From assembly GCA_030490835.1 (NCBI GenBank), contig CM059972.1, positions 43,007,452 through 43,071,451 on the forward strand: a DNA stretch of 64,000 nucleotides, written 5' to 3'. The translations under genes were made by a program, and so were the position numbers. The stretch is from Annona cherimola (Eukaryota; Streptophyta; Magnoliopsida; Magnoliales; Annonaceae). Under the pieces are notes generated by a model, which ran no database searches, was not told where the DNA came from, and worked only from the letters and a program-made list of their open reading frames with translations. Below are positions 12,131-21,379 of the stretch, in pieces; the stretch's first letter is position 1; every line of letters starts with the position of its first letter.

Positions 12131-12165
12131 GTACGACACAGGTCAAGAAGAAAAGGAAAAAGAAG
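12131..12165 (+). other. Putative mini-exon 3 of the LTR leader
   Basis: A 35-nt purine-rich block after TTTTCAAACCATAGACAG (acceptor-like, with CTTACTGAG upstream as a possible branch site) and before GGTATGAAG (donor-like). Counterparts in related LTRs lie at 18940-18985, 27711-27772 and 36464-36510, each following GACAG and ending in a GTATGA or GTTAGT donor. Confidence 0.45.
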
Positions 12166-12398
12166 GTATGAAGAAAATTTATGATATGTTGATCCATATA
12201 TGGTATGACATGAACATATGATGAGGAGTTTTCAAATTATGTATGTATAAAATGTTCAGGTTAAAATAACCTGTATTGTACAAAAACAAGTATGAATGTT
12301 ATCAATGATAATTGAGATTTGATGATAAGTATGTGTCTTTATGTGATGAAAGAAAAAGAAAAAAAAAATTTGACGAGATCGAATTAAGTACCCGCCGC

Positions 12399-12425
12399 GT
12401 GATCAGGGCAACAATCCTGATTCAC
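12399..12425 (+). other. Conserved hairpin near the LTR 3' end
   Basis: GATCAGG and CCTGATT pair around a GCAACAAT loop, and the stem can extend through GTGA and TCAC with one bulge. At 19303 the arms read ATCAAG and CTTGAT, a paired change around the same loop. Other copies are at 17796, 27989 and 36923. It lies 60-90 bases before the LTR end and primer-binding site. Confidence 0.6.
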
Positions 12426-12493
12426 ACTTACCAATCGACAAGATCTTGGAGTAAGGGTAAATGTGACGCCTCGGTTCGGGGCGCCACAGAAGT

Positions 12494-12505
12494 TGGTATC
12501 AGAGC
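12494..12505 (+). other. Primer-binding site of the young Gypsy element
   Basis: TGGTATCAGAGC follows the LTR terminal CA by five bases. It complements the 3' end of initiator-Met tRNA, the usual primer of chromovirus-type Gypsy and of Copia elements. Since the LTR ends and gag are Gypsy-like, I read it as chromovirus-type. Confidence 0.9.
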
Positions 12506-12841
12506 AAGGATTGGTAAATAGGCGGGAAAAAAAGAGAAAACAATGAATGATGAAAGGATAGATTTTATACCATAGAAGATGATATCAAAATTTTGATTGA
12601 TAAATAGAAGTGGAAAGAAGAAAAGTAAAGATGACTTGGTTGGTCTAGCACTAGCTAAGTAGAGTATATGTGGTAAGAAAGGGATAGAGAAAATAGCAAA
12701 AGTCTCTTTTTGACTTTTCAAATAATAAATGAATGTAGATCGTTTTAAATACAAGTGAAAATATTTTACACTTGTATGATAAGTATGCATGATTAATATG
12801 ATTAATTATATTAATGATATGATTTTTGAATACATAGAAAG

Positions 12842-14227
12842 ATGCCTATCACCAGAGCAGGAGCTAGGTTGAATAAAGAAAAAGCTGTCACAGATAATGA
12901 AGTTGTAAGTCAACGAGAAAAAGGAGAGACCAGTAATAGGTCTAAGCAACCAAGGCAGGAGGAACAATCAGGTTCAAGGACTCGTCAACGACGAGAAGAG
13001 GTTAGTTCTAAACCCCATATAGAAAAAGGAACTAACCAAGAAAGACAAATAGAAGAAATAGTAGTTGCAGCTGTGGAGAAAGCAATGCAGCAGTGGACAA
13101 CACAAGCAATGGGCATGATCCGAGGACTATGGGAGGAACATCAACATGCCCAGCTAGGAAACAAGGATAGGGAAAGAATCGGCCCATTGGTCAACCCTAC
13201 CCCTATAATGGAAGATAGCCTATTAGAAGCTGATAGAAGGGCTATTAGTGCTTTCTTAGCACAACATCCCCCTAAGTTTGCAGGTGAAATGGATCCTATT
13301 AAAGCCGAGCAATGGATAATTGAGATCAAAAAGTTATTTAGAATCTCCCCATGCATTGATCAACAGAAGTTATTATGCGCCACCCATTTATTGGTTGGGG
13401 ATGCCTATGAATGGTGGGAAACCTTACTAGTTACTATGCCACACTCGGAGGAAGTAACGTGGCAAAAATTTTTGGAAGAATTTAATAAGGAGTACCTTCC
13501 GGCAGGTCTCCAAAGTCAAAAGGTGATTGAATTTGAACAATTATGTCAGGGCGAGATGACTGTTACAGAATATGCTACAAAATTTAATGCCCTGGTAAGA
13601 TTTGTTCCATAGATAGCACATGTGCCCGAGAATAAGGCACAAAGGTTTCAGCAAGGGTTGAAGTCGTGTTTAAGAGAAGGCCTTGCACCTCATTTGATTA
13701 GAGATTATGCCGCAAGCATAGAAAGTGCAAGAGCCTTAGAATTAGAAACATTAAGAACCCAAGAAGAAAAAGAGCAATTTAAATTTGACACCAAGGAGCA
13801 TGATATGGGAAAAGAAAGGAGCAAGAAGATAGTAACAAGAATAATGAAGTCAAACTCCATTCCAGTAGGTGCTCCAATGTGTAGAAATTGTCAAAAATAT
13901 CATTTTGGCAAATGCTTAAAGGGTTCTAACAAATGTTTTAAGTGTGGTCGGATAGGGCATATAGCTAAAAACTGCAGAAGTGCTGAGGCAAAATTATTAA
14001 AGTGCTTCATTTGTGATCAAGTAGGACACGTTGCCACTAAATGTCCAAACAAAGAAGCAAGAGGTCAAGGGAAATCTGCCCAGCAAAAGAATATGGCTGC
14101 TCATCAACAGGGTACCTCTACTAACCCAGTGCAGATGTATGCATTGACTCACGAAGAGTCACAAGAACAAGGAGAAGAAGAAGTTGCAGGTATGGATGAT
14201 GATTTAGTTAATGACGACATTATATGA
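12842..14227 (+). pseudogene. Gypsy gag, one in-frame stop, no pol downstream
   Basis: The ATG at 12842 opens a 461-codon frame interrupted only by a TAG at 13610-13612; both parts are in the same frame. Residues 1-120 are polar, with a basic first third. Residues about 150-256 form the retrotransposon gag (capsid) domain, with the conserved AEQWIIEIKKLF, LLVGDAYEWWETL and EFNKEYLP. After the stop come a variant knuckle (CRNCQKYHFGKC) and two CCHC zinc knuckles (CFKCGRIGHIAKNC, CFICDQVGHVATKC), then an acidic tail ending DDDLVNDDII. Most Gypsy gags continue into protease and RT; here the frame ends and the polypurine tract follows about 110 bases later. The stop probably truncates the protein before the RNA-binding knuckles. 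Confidence 0.9.
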
Positions 14228-14334
14228 TTTCCATACCAACTACTCCTGCACTGTTAATAGAAGAAATGAATAGTGTATAAAGGCGCAGCAGAAGTATGAT
14301 GGGTTGTAACAGGTTTCGGGACGAAACCTATTGT

Positions 14335-14348
14335 AAGGGGGGGGAGAA
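14335..14348 (+). other. Polypurine tract of the young Gypsy element
   Basis: AAGGGGGGGGAGAA lies directly before the TGTGAAACCCC start of the 3' LTR, as expected for the plus-strand DNA primer. The chromovirus-like element has the closely similar AAGGGGGGAGGA at 63083-63094. Confidence 0.88.
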
Positions 14349-14349
14349 T

Positions 14350-17300
14350 TGTGAAACCCCGACCGTATACGCATCATTTTGACCGTATACGCGTCATTTC
14401 AATATTTATAATTTTGTAATTATTTTATGAATAAATGAAAATTCATGAATTATATTGATAGATATGTGTATTGGAGATTGAAATAATGCAATTAGGAATT
14501 TAATCCCGTGAATAGTGCACGTGAATAGTGCACGTGAATAGTAAACGTGCATAGTAATTGTGGATTAAGATATGAGATTAAGAGTTAATCACTTGATTAA
14601 CCTAATCACAAAAAGTCAAAAGGAGAATTAATCACTACAAGACAAAATAGTATTACTTTTGGATATTTTAATCCAAATTTGGATTTTTGTGGAAAAATAG
14701 AAAAAAATTCATAAATTGCAATCCGGGTGTCGGAATTAGATGAAATTTTTTATGGATGGTTAAAAATTCATGATGGACATGATGAATGGGATAAGATGTG
14801 ATGAAACTCACAAATTAATGGCCAAGATGGAGTGGCAAATAGATGTTGAAAAAGTAACTTAACTTTTTATTAAATATACTTTTGACTTTTTAATAAATAA
14901 ATAATAAAAAAATAAAAAAATTAAATGCAAATGCAGAAACATGGCAGGGACGTGCAGGGGGTGTGGAAAATGGGGCAAAACATCCAATGGCCACAAATTG
15001 ATCATATCATTAATCAAGGGTTGAGATTAATTTGCTTAAAAATAATTAATTTTAATAAATTAAAAATCTAGGAAAAATAGGACTGCCATAGGGTGGCTGG
15101 AGCAGGCCTAGGGTGGCTGCACAAAGCTCCATGCATTTTCAAAATTAAAAAGAAATACCAATTTATAATTAAATACCTCAAAGCTAGGGGGTAAATTCTA
15201 AATTGTTGAAAAATGCAACCCTATAAATAGGGCAGCAGGGTGGACGTCCAAGGCATCATATTCTAGCTCCACTTGAGCCATTCCAAGCTCCCAAAATCCT
15301 CCCACACGTCCAAGGAAGAAGAAGAAGAAGTTAGAGAGAGAAAATGTGAGAAAAAGAGGCGTATCTCCACTTCGGGTAAGTGATTTCTACCCAAATTTCT
15401 TTGGGATATTAAGTAAGGTAAAACCATGCTTAGATAATCCCCAAGCATGAGAAAATAAGTATAGATATAATGTTTAAATGGAATTATGCCAAAACATCAA
15501 AAATTTGGAGCGAAGATAGGGTATTTGGGAAGATAGCCTATGATATGTGAAAATAATGCTCCAAAATTGATAAACGATGATTTGGGATGTATGATTATGA
15601 TAAATATGATGTTGGAATAATGATATATTAATTTCATGATTTTTGGAATTAAGGATTATGCTTAAGTGAATTTATGTTGATTTTTAGTATATGGAGAAAA
15701 TGATTTTTTTGGCCAAGTAAATGATGATAAATTCAAAATGTATGAAATGTCCAATGATATACTAGGCATAAGGTATGTCATGGTATTTTTTATTTTTGGA
15801 AAAAATATCAATTTTTGAAACCCATGAACAGTAACCACGTTGCTGTGAACAGTAACCACGGATGAACAGTGATATGCTACAGTAATTTGCTACAGTGTAC
15901 AACATGATTTTGGAGAAAATTTTAGATTTATTTTTATATTTTATGAGGATATATGGATTGAATTTTTAAGGATTTATGGATAAAAATCCATATAAGAAAA
16001 TGATGATCACGCATTTTTAAGGATAACCTCTATAAAAAATTATGGTGGAAAATAAGGTCATAAATAAATATAAAATATGCATGATAAAGTATGTATATCC
16101 TTTTCACTTGTATAGGAAAAGGAAAGGAAAGGATAAAGGAGTCGGATTAAAGCAAAGCAAAGGTAAGCAAGCAAACTTTTGAAAATGATTTTTATATAGT
16201 GCAACTATGGAATATGTCAAATTTGCTTGATTATAAGCAAATTCATATGGAAGTAAGAAGAAATGTTGAAGTATGTGGGAATTGCTTTATCATAAGCAAA
16301 TCCTTATAAATGAAGAGAAAGATGGAAATAGTTGCATTATAATGGAAAAGGAAAAGTTTTGATTTCCAAAATAGTATTTTGTTTTATTGAATGAATTTAA
16401 AATGATTTATTAAAATGTTTTGAAACGGATTTAAGGAAGGCCAACCAATAACCGATTTAAATGAAGATTTCTTTTAAATGACCAAAGGATCATACAAGCA
16501 TATCTTCGTATAGAAGAAACTTAAGTGTTATGTGGACAAAGAATATGATATATATATATAAAAATGAATTATGCATTAGTATATCCTTTGTTCAAGAAAA
16601 ATCTAGAAACGAGAAGAAAAATGTTTCCAAAGTCTTTGGTTTCCAAATATTAAAATGTTTTTCAAAATTGTTTTACCGATCAAAAATGATTTATAAACAT
16701 TTTTTAGCAATGTTTCAAATTTATTATTTCTCAAATATTTCAAATGTTTTAAGAATGTGTCATTTAAATGTTTTTAAATTTATTTAAGGTTGGTCATCCT
16801 TACAAAATATTTTTATTAACTTGTTAACTTGAGCTATGCCGAGTTATCAAGTTAGAGATAGAAATACAGGCCGAGGTCTGTACTATTTTGAAAGGTTATG
16901 CTAGCATCAGATTTTGAAAAGGAAAAAGACACAGATTAAGGTCTGTGGGGTTTTATAAAAAGCATGCTAGCATATGAACGTGAAGAATGTGCACATGAGC
17001 TATGTACTAGGTTTATTGTAGAGGATATGCAGACCGGACGCGGTTGCAAGATGGGCCCCCTCTACATAGGCCAAGTCGCTTCAAAAGGCGAAATGCCGGC
17101 GGCGCCCTCCCTGAAATGGGAGATGAACACGGATAACTGCTTAGCTCGCGAGTTATCAAATGAAATGGTTTCTCTCCTAAGTAGGAAAGAGTGATCACTT
17201 GGTAAGTGTCACCTGCCAGACGGACAGAAACATCATGTATGTTGCGTATGCTTGTTTTGAAAAGATTTTATGGAAAATGTTTTAAGGACATGAGAATGTC

Positions 17301-17885
17301 CTTGGAAAAAGGAAGTTTTATGAAAACGTTTTTATGATTATGAAAAAGAGGTCTATATGTTAAGTTTGCAAGCATATGTTTTATGAAAGATTTTATGAAA
17401 AGGTTTCTACTGGTTGATAGTAGATCACTTGATAAGTGTCTACTATTGAACAGGAGAAATGCATTTAAATGAAAAACACTTGCTTACTGAGTTTCGACTC
17501 ACGTTTTGCTTTTCAAACCATAGACAGGTACGACACAGGTCAAGAAGAAAAGGAAAAAGAAGGTATGAAGAAAATTTATGATATGTTGATCCATATATGG
17601 TATGACATGAACATATGATGAGGAGTTTTCAAATTATGTATGTATAAAATGTTCAGGTTAAAATAACCTGTATTGTACAAAAACAAGTATGAATGTTATC
17701 AATGATAATTGAGATTTGATGATAAGTATGTGTCTTTATGTGATGAAAGAAAAAGAAAAAAAAAATTTGACGAGATCGAATTAAGTACCCGCCGCGTGAT
17801 CAGGGCAACAATCCTGATTCACACTTACCAATCGACAAGATCTTGGAGTAAGGGTAAATGTGACGCCTCGGTTCGGGGCGCCACA
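14350..17885 (+). repeat. 3' LTR of the young Gypsy element
   Basis: Same length as the 5' LTR and offset from it by 5397 bases throughout, with no indel noticed. All landmarks recur: TATA box 15222, hairpin 17107, terminal hairpin 17796. It ends GGGGCGCCACA at 17885, followed by TGCGG. Confidence 0.95.
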
Positions 17886-18401
17886 TGCGGTCCGTCATAA
17901 TAATGTACGGTCCACCAGTACAAGAACCAGGCAAGTTGTAGAGCACGGTTGGGATGACCAGGGCCCACTCCACATAAGGCTAAGTCGCTAAGGAATGACA
18001 GGAGTGCCAGCGGCGCCCTCCCTGAGATGGGAGCAGAATAAATAAATAGCCGTCCGACTAGCGTGCTGTTAAGGATTCTCTTCCAAAATGTAGCATGATC
18101 ACTTGCTAAGTGTCACTACTGGATGGGGAGAAATGTGTTTGCATATGTTTTGCTTTCCAAAAGCCCAAAGATTGTGATATAAAAGCGTTTATATGAAAAA
18201 TTATCCTAAATTTGATTTTTATGAGCCATTATGTATAAGTTACCCTAAAAGTAGGGTGTTTTACACAAAATGTGTAAATATTAAGAATAAAAAGAAATAA
18301 TTTCTATGCAAAAGTTTTCATGAAAAGGATTTATGACTTGTTTGCTATAAACAAGCCCCAAGATGGGGATTATGAAAAAGGGTTTGTGTTGGAAAATATT
18401 T

Positions 18402-18850
18402 TGGACATAAGAATGTCCATTTCCAAAAGGTTTATGTGGGAAAAATGGTTGGACATAAGAATGTCCATTTCCTAAAGAGATTTATGTTGGAACATGTGTG
18501 GACATAAAAATGTCCATTTCTAAAAGAATTTAAGGGATGAAAGTGTTTGTGGACATATGAATGTCCATTGCCAAAAAGGCTTACAGGAAATGTATTTTGG
18601 ACATAAAAATGTCCATTATCAAAGTGTTTATGTGAAAAACGTTTTAGGAAGTATAAACGTCCATTTCCAACAAGGTTTAAGTGGTAAAATATTTTAGGAC
18701 TTATGAACGTCCAATGCCAAAATGATTTATGTAGAAAAACAGCTTTTCGTGGACATGAGAATGTCCATTGTCAATTATGGTTTATGTCAAGATGTTTAGG
18801 GACATAAAATGTCCCTTGGCCAAAATGATTTATGAGAAAAATATTTTAAG
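18402..18850 (+). repeat. Tandem array of nine palindromic GGACAT-ATGTCC units
   Basis: Nine degenerate units of roughly 47-54 bp, each centred on a dyad such as GGACATAAGAATGTCC followed by ATTTCC and a TTTATG stretch. Most variants keep pairing between arms (GGACAT with ATGTCC; GGGACAT with ATGTCCC). The array lies in the 3' half of the solo LTR, before mini-exon-like segment 3. Single or shorter versions occur at 11890 and 35900. Confidence 0.85.
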
Positions 18851-18939
18851 AAATGATTTTCAAGGAAGTCTTGCCCTAAAAGATAAAATGCTTGCTTACT
18901 GAGTTATCATTCACATTTTGTTTTCCAAACCTTAGACAG

Positions 18940-18985
18940 GTACTGGGAGACTCAAGCGGTTGAGGACCTAAGAAATGGAGAAAAG
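18940..18985 (+). other. Putative mini-exon 3 of the Gypsy LTR leader (older copy)
   Basis: A 46-nt purine-rich block between CAAACCTTAGACAG and GGTATGAGATAG. It is the counterpart of 12131-12165 in a diverged LTR. Confidence 0.4.
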
Positions 18986-19439
18986 GTATGAGATAGTACC
19001 ATGTGGGCTAAAAGGATTAGCCATGGTGAGTGGAATGATATGAATAGAAGTTTTTAGGTATGTTGATATATATGTGAACTTGTTTAAAGTTCTGAGTTCT
19101 AGGTGAACTAATGATTGATTATATGTATGTATACAATGGAAATGCCATGATTAGGTCAAGAAGACCTTTAATGTATAAGTACATGTTGAGAAGTTATAAA
19201 ATGGATATGTACAAGTGTATTATTGCTTATGTTATAAATGAAATGATGATAAATGAAGAAACAAAAATTTTTTTGGACGAGATCCAATTAAAATCCCGCC
19301 GTGTGATCAAGGCAACAATCTTGATTGACATTTACTAATTATTAAGATCTTGAGGTAAGGAAGTGACGTCTCAGTTTGGGGCGCCACATAGGCGGTGCGC
19401 ATTTAATGAGCCAACGTTCGAATTTTTCCGACCATTGTG

Positions 19440-20235
19440 ATTCAAGTCGCACTTGGAGTCGACTTGGGTTGAGACTTCATTTAAGTCGTAGACTGGAGTC
19501 GACTTCGGATGCGATTTCCCTGAAGTCGTAGACTGGAGTCGACTTCGGATGCGGCTTCGGTCTTCAGCTACTTCAGTCAAGTTCCAGACTTGAGTCAACT
19601 TGGTCTTCAAACTTGACCCAAGTGGCAGATGGAGTCAATTTGGGTTGCGACTTCATCGGCTATCTGATTTCTTGGAGCTTTAACACTATGTGATCTTCTT
19701 TGTTTGTTTGTCTTTTCTTGTTTTTCATATTTCATGCATATAAGTCTTCATTTGAGTTCTAGTTCTATTCATTCTTCTTGATATTTGAGCTTGTTCAATA
19801 TTTCTTGAGCATTTGATAAGAACTTGATGTAACCTTGGCTCAAGCTTGTCTTTGTTTCATAATTTGGACTTTATCTTTCTGAATAAAGAGTTTAGGAAAA
19901 TCTTAATTTTTAATTCCACTCAAGTCGAGAGTCTGAGTCAACTTCAAGTACGACTTCACCTAAGTCACATGACGAGGTCGATTTGAAATGCGACTTGACA
20001 TTGTCAGCTTCAACTCTAATCTCTAAAGATATCCCAAATCGCAGGTGGAGTCAACTTGATGCTGTGACTTCACTTAAATCGCAAGCGAAGTCAACTTCGA
20101 TTACGACTTTGTCTGCTCAGATGTCCAGATTTCAGCGCTATCGAAAATTTGAGCCTTGAAGTCAATGCTGAAGTCGACTTCAGCATCGCCTTCACCTAAG
20201 TCGATGCCTGAGTCGACTTGGCATGTGACTTGGCT
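19440..20235 (+). repeat. Decayed AGTCGACTT-type minisatellite in the Copia LTR
   Basis: Repeated variants of AAGTCGCAGxCGAAGTCGACTTGG, many now reading GTCAACTT or GTCGATTT. A cleaner version lies at 62410-62765 in the second Copia LTR. Much of the divergence looks like CpG to TpG or CpA change, as expected for methylated transposon DNA. The middle of the block (19650-19910) holds few clear units. Confidence 0.75.
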
Positions 20236-20374
20236 TGCCAATCTTTTAACCTTTGAATATTTGAACCTTGAAATCACTTAATCATCACGTTAGTACCTTG
20301 ATAATTCTCAAATTGAGTTGTTAATCATCAAAACATGGATTATGCTTAATGTGTCACAAGTTTACAACATATTT

Positions 20375-21350
20375 TAGCATTTTCATGTGCATGGAGGCGA
20401 AACTCATCAAGCCCATTCAACTGAAGCAACCGCTTTTCACTAGTTTGCTGCAAATCCAAATTTAACTTCTTGATAGCCCAATATGCATTATGTTCAAGCT
20501 CCAGGAGAAGATGACAAGCTTTTCCATACACCAGCAGGTATGAGAACATCCCAATTGGTGTCTTGAAGGCGGTGCGGTAAGCCCATAGTGCATCATCAAG
20601 CTTGACGGACCAATCTTTTCTAGAAGGGCAGACCATTTTCTCCAAAATCTGCTTCAATTCTCTATTAGATAGTTCAACTAGGCTATTTTCCTGTGGATGG
20701 TATACTATTGTAACCTTGTGGCAAACACCGTACTTTTCAAGTAAAATAGAAAATTATTTATTACAGAAATGAGTTGGGTGTGCAAAAACAAGCGAAAATA
20801 TTTTTCTTAAGAAATTTGGTCACAACCGTAGCATCATTAGTGGGGCAAACAGTTGTTTCTACTCATTTAGAGACATAATTAACTGTCACTAAGATATACT
20901 GATTGTCAAATGATAGGATGAATAAACTCATAAAATCAATACCCAAACATCGAATAATTCTACCCCCAAGACACTTGTTTGAGGCATTTCATGCCAATTT
21001 GAGATGTTACTCAACTATTGACAATTGTCGCAATTTTTTGCAAAGAAGTCTGCTTTTTAAAAGGGTAGGCCAAAAGAATCCAGACTACAAAAATTTAGTT
21101 GTTGTATGATTCCACTAGTAATGTCCCTCGTAGGGTGAGCAATGACACTGCTGCATAATCTCTTAGGCCTCCTTTGCTGGAATGCACCGTCTGATTATTC
21201 GGTTTGGGCATTGCTTAAACAAAAATGGTTCATCCCAATTATAGTTCTTAACATCATGCAGAAATCTCTTCTTTTGCTAGGCATTGAGGTCCGGTAGGAG
21301 CATTCCACTTACAAGATAATTAACAATATCCACAAACCATGGAACTGATT
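20375..21350 (-). pseudogene. Athila-like Gypsy integrase fragment
   Basis: The minus-strand translation shows the C-terminal half of a Gypsy integrase: [20 protein letters not shown], then [32 protein letters not shown] and [18 protein letters not shown]. These are signatures of Athila-type elements. The zinc-binding N-terminus is seen as IIRRCIPA and QQCHCSPYEGH near 21120-21200. Stops and frameshifts break the core. The tail continues at 4615 beyond the Copia LTR insertion. Confidence 0.85.
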
Positions 21351-21379
21351 AATGTTTAACATTGAATAAATGCTCATCT

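Larger units (their letters stand above)
8953..12488 (+). repeat. 5' LTR of the young Gypsy element
   Basis: It begins TGTGAAACCCCG and ends GGGGCGCCACA. From left to right it has GTGAATAGTGCAC repeats (9112-9160), a TATA box at 9825, a donor-like site at 9979, GAACAGTAACCACG repeats (10430-10500), putative mini-exons at 10719 and 12131, a CTCCC/GGGAG hairpin at 11710, a CACTTG-TAAGTG hairpin at 12020 and a terminal hairpin at 12399. Open frames inside (up to 85 codons) are duplicated in the 3' LTR and resemble no protein I recognise. Confidence 0.95.
8953..17885 (+). mobile_element. Complete, young, non-autonomous Gypsy element (gag only)
   Basis: Two direct LTRs (8953-12488 and 14350-17885, both 3536 bp) flank an internal region of only 1861 bp with primer-binding site, gag and polypurine tract but no protease, RT or integrase. 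The target duplication TGCGG is perfect (8948-8952, 17886-17890). By eye I find four LTR differences (near 9029, 9247, 10472 and 12087), so insertion was recent. Its LTR ends and polypurine tract match those of the chromovirus-like element at 60353-63100, a plausible source of enzymes in trans. Confidence 0.95.
5276..19388 (+). mobile_element. Gypsy solo LTR, 5175 bp net, with a nested young element
   Basis: It starts TGTGATACCCAGACC at 5276 and ends GGGGCGCCACA at 19388, flanked by TAGGC at 5271-5275 and 19389-19393. Removing 8953-17890 leaves 5175 bp. It has a TATA-like TTTATAAAAAG near 5964, a GA-rich transcribed leader (6020-6115), a donor-like CGG|GTAAGT at 6236/6237, mini-exon-like segments at 7619-7666 and 18940-18985, and the terminal hairpin block near 19303. 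No internal region remains, consistent with LTR-LTR recombination. Confidence 0.9.
4616..20369 (+). mobile_element. Copia-type solo LTR, split by nested Gypsy elements
   Basis: It starts TGTTGGTCCCGAG at 4616 and ends TTTACAACA at 20369, with the 5-bp duplication TATTT on both sides (4611-4615 and 20370-20374). Without the nested insertion the LTR is 1636 bp (4616-5275 plus 19394-20369). It matches the solo LTR at 61603-62970 along its length, including the tandem AGTCGACTT-type array, but many CpG sites have become TpG or CpA, so it is older. It sits in the Athila integrase tail. Confidence 0.88.

Noticed and set aside
12494..12505. Calling the young element Copia because of its TGGTATCAGAGC primer site
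   Set aside because: The gag capsid and knuckles, LTR ends and polypurine tract match the chromovirus-type Gypsy element in the same window, and this primer site is also used by that group.
18402..18850. CRISPR-like look of the GGACAT array
   Set aside because: This is plant LTR sequence. Units are degenerate with no constant repeat and unique spacer pattern, and no cas genes exist here.
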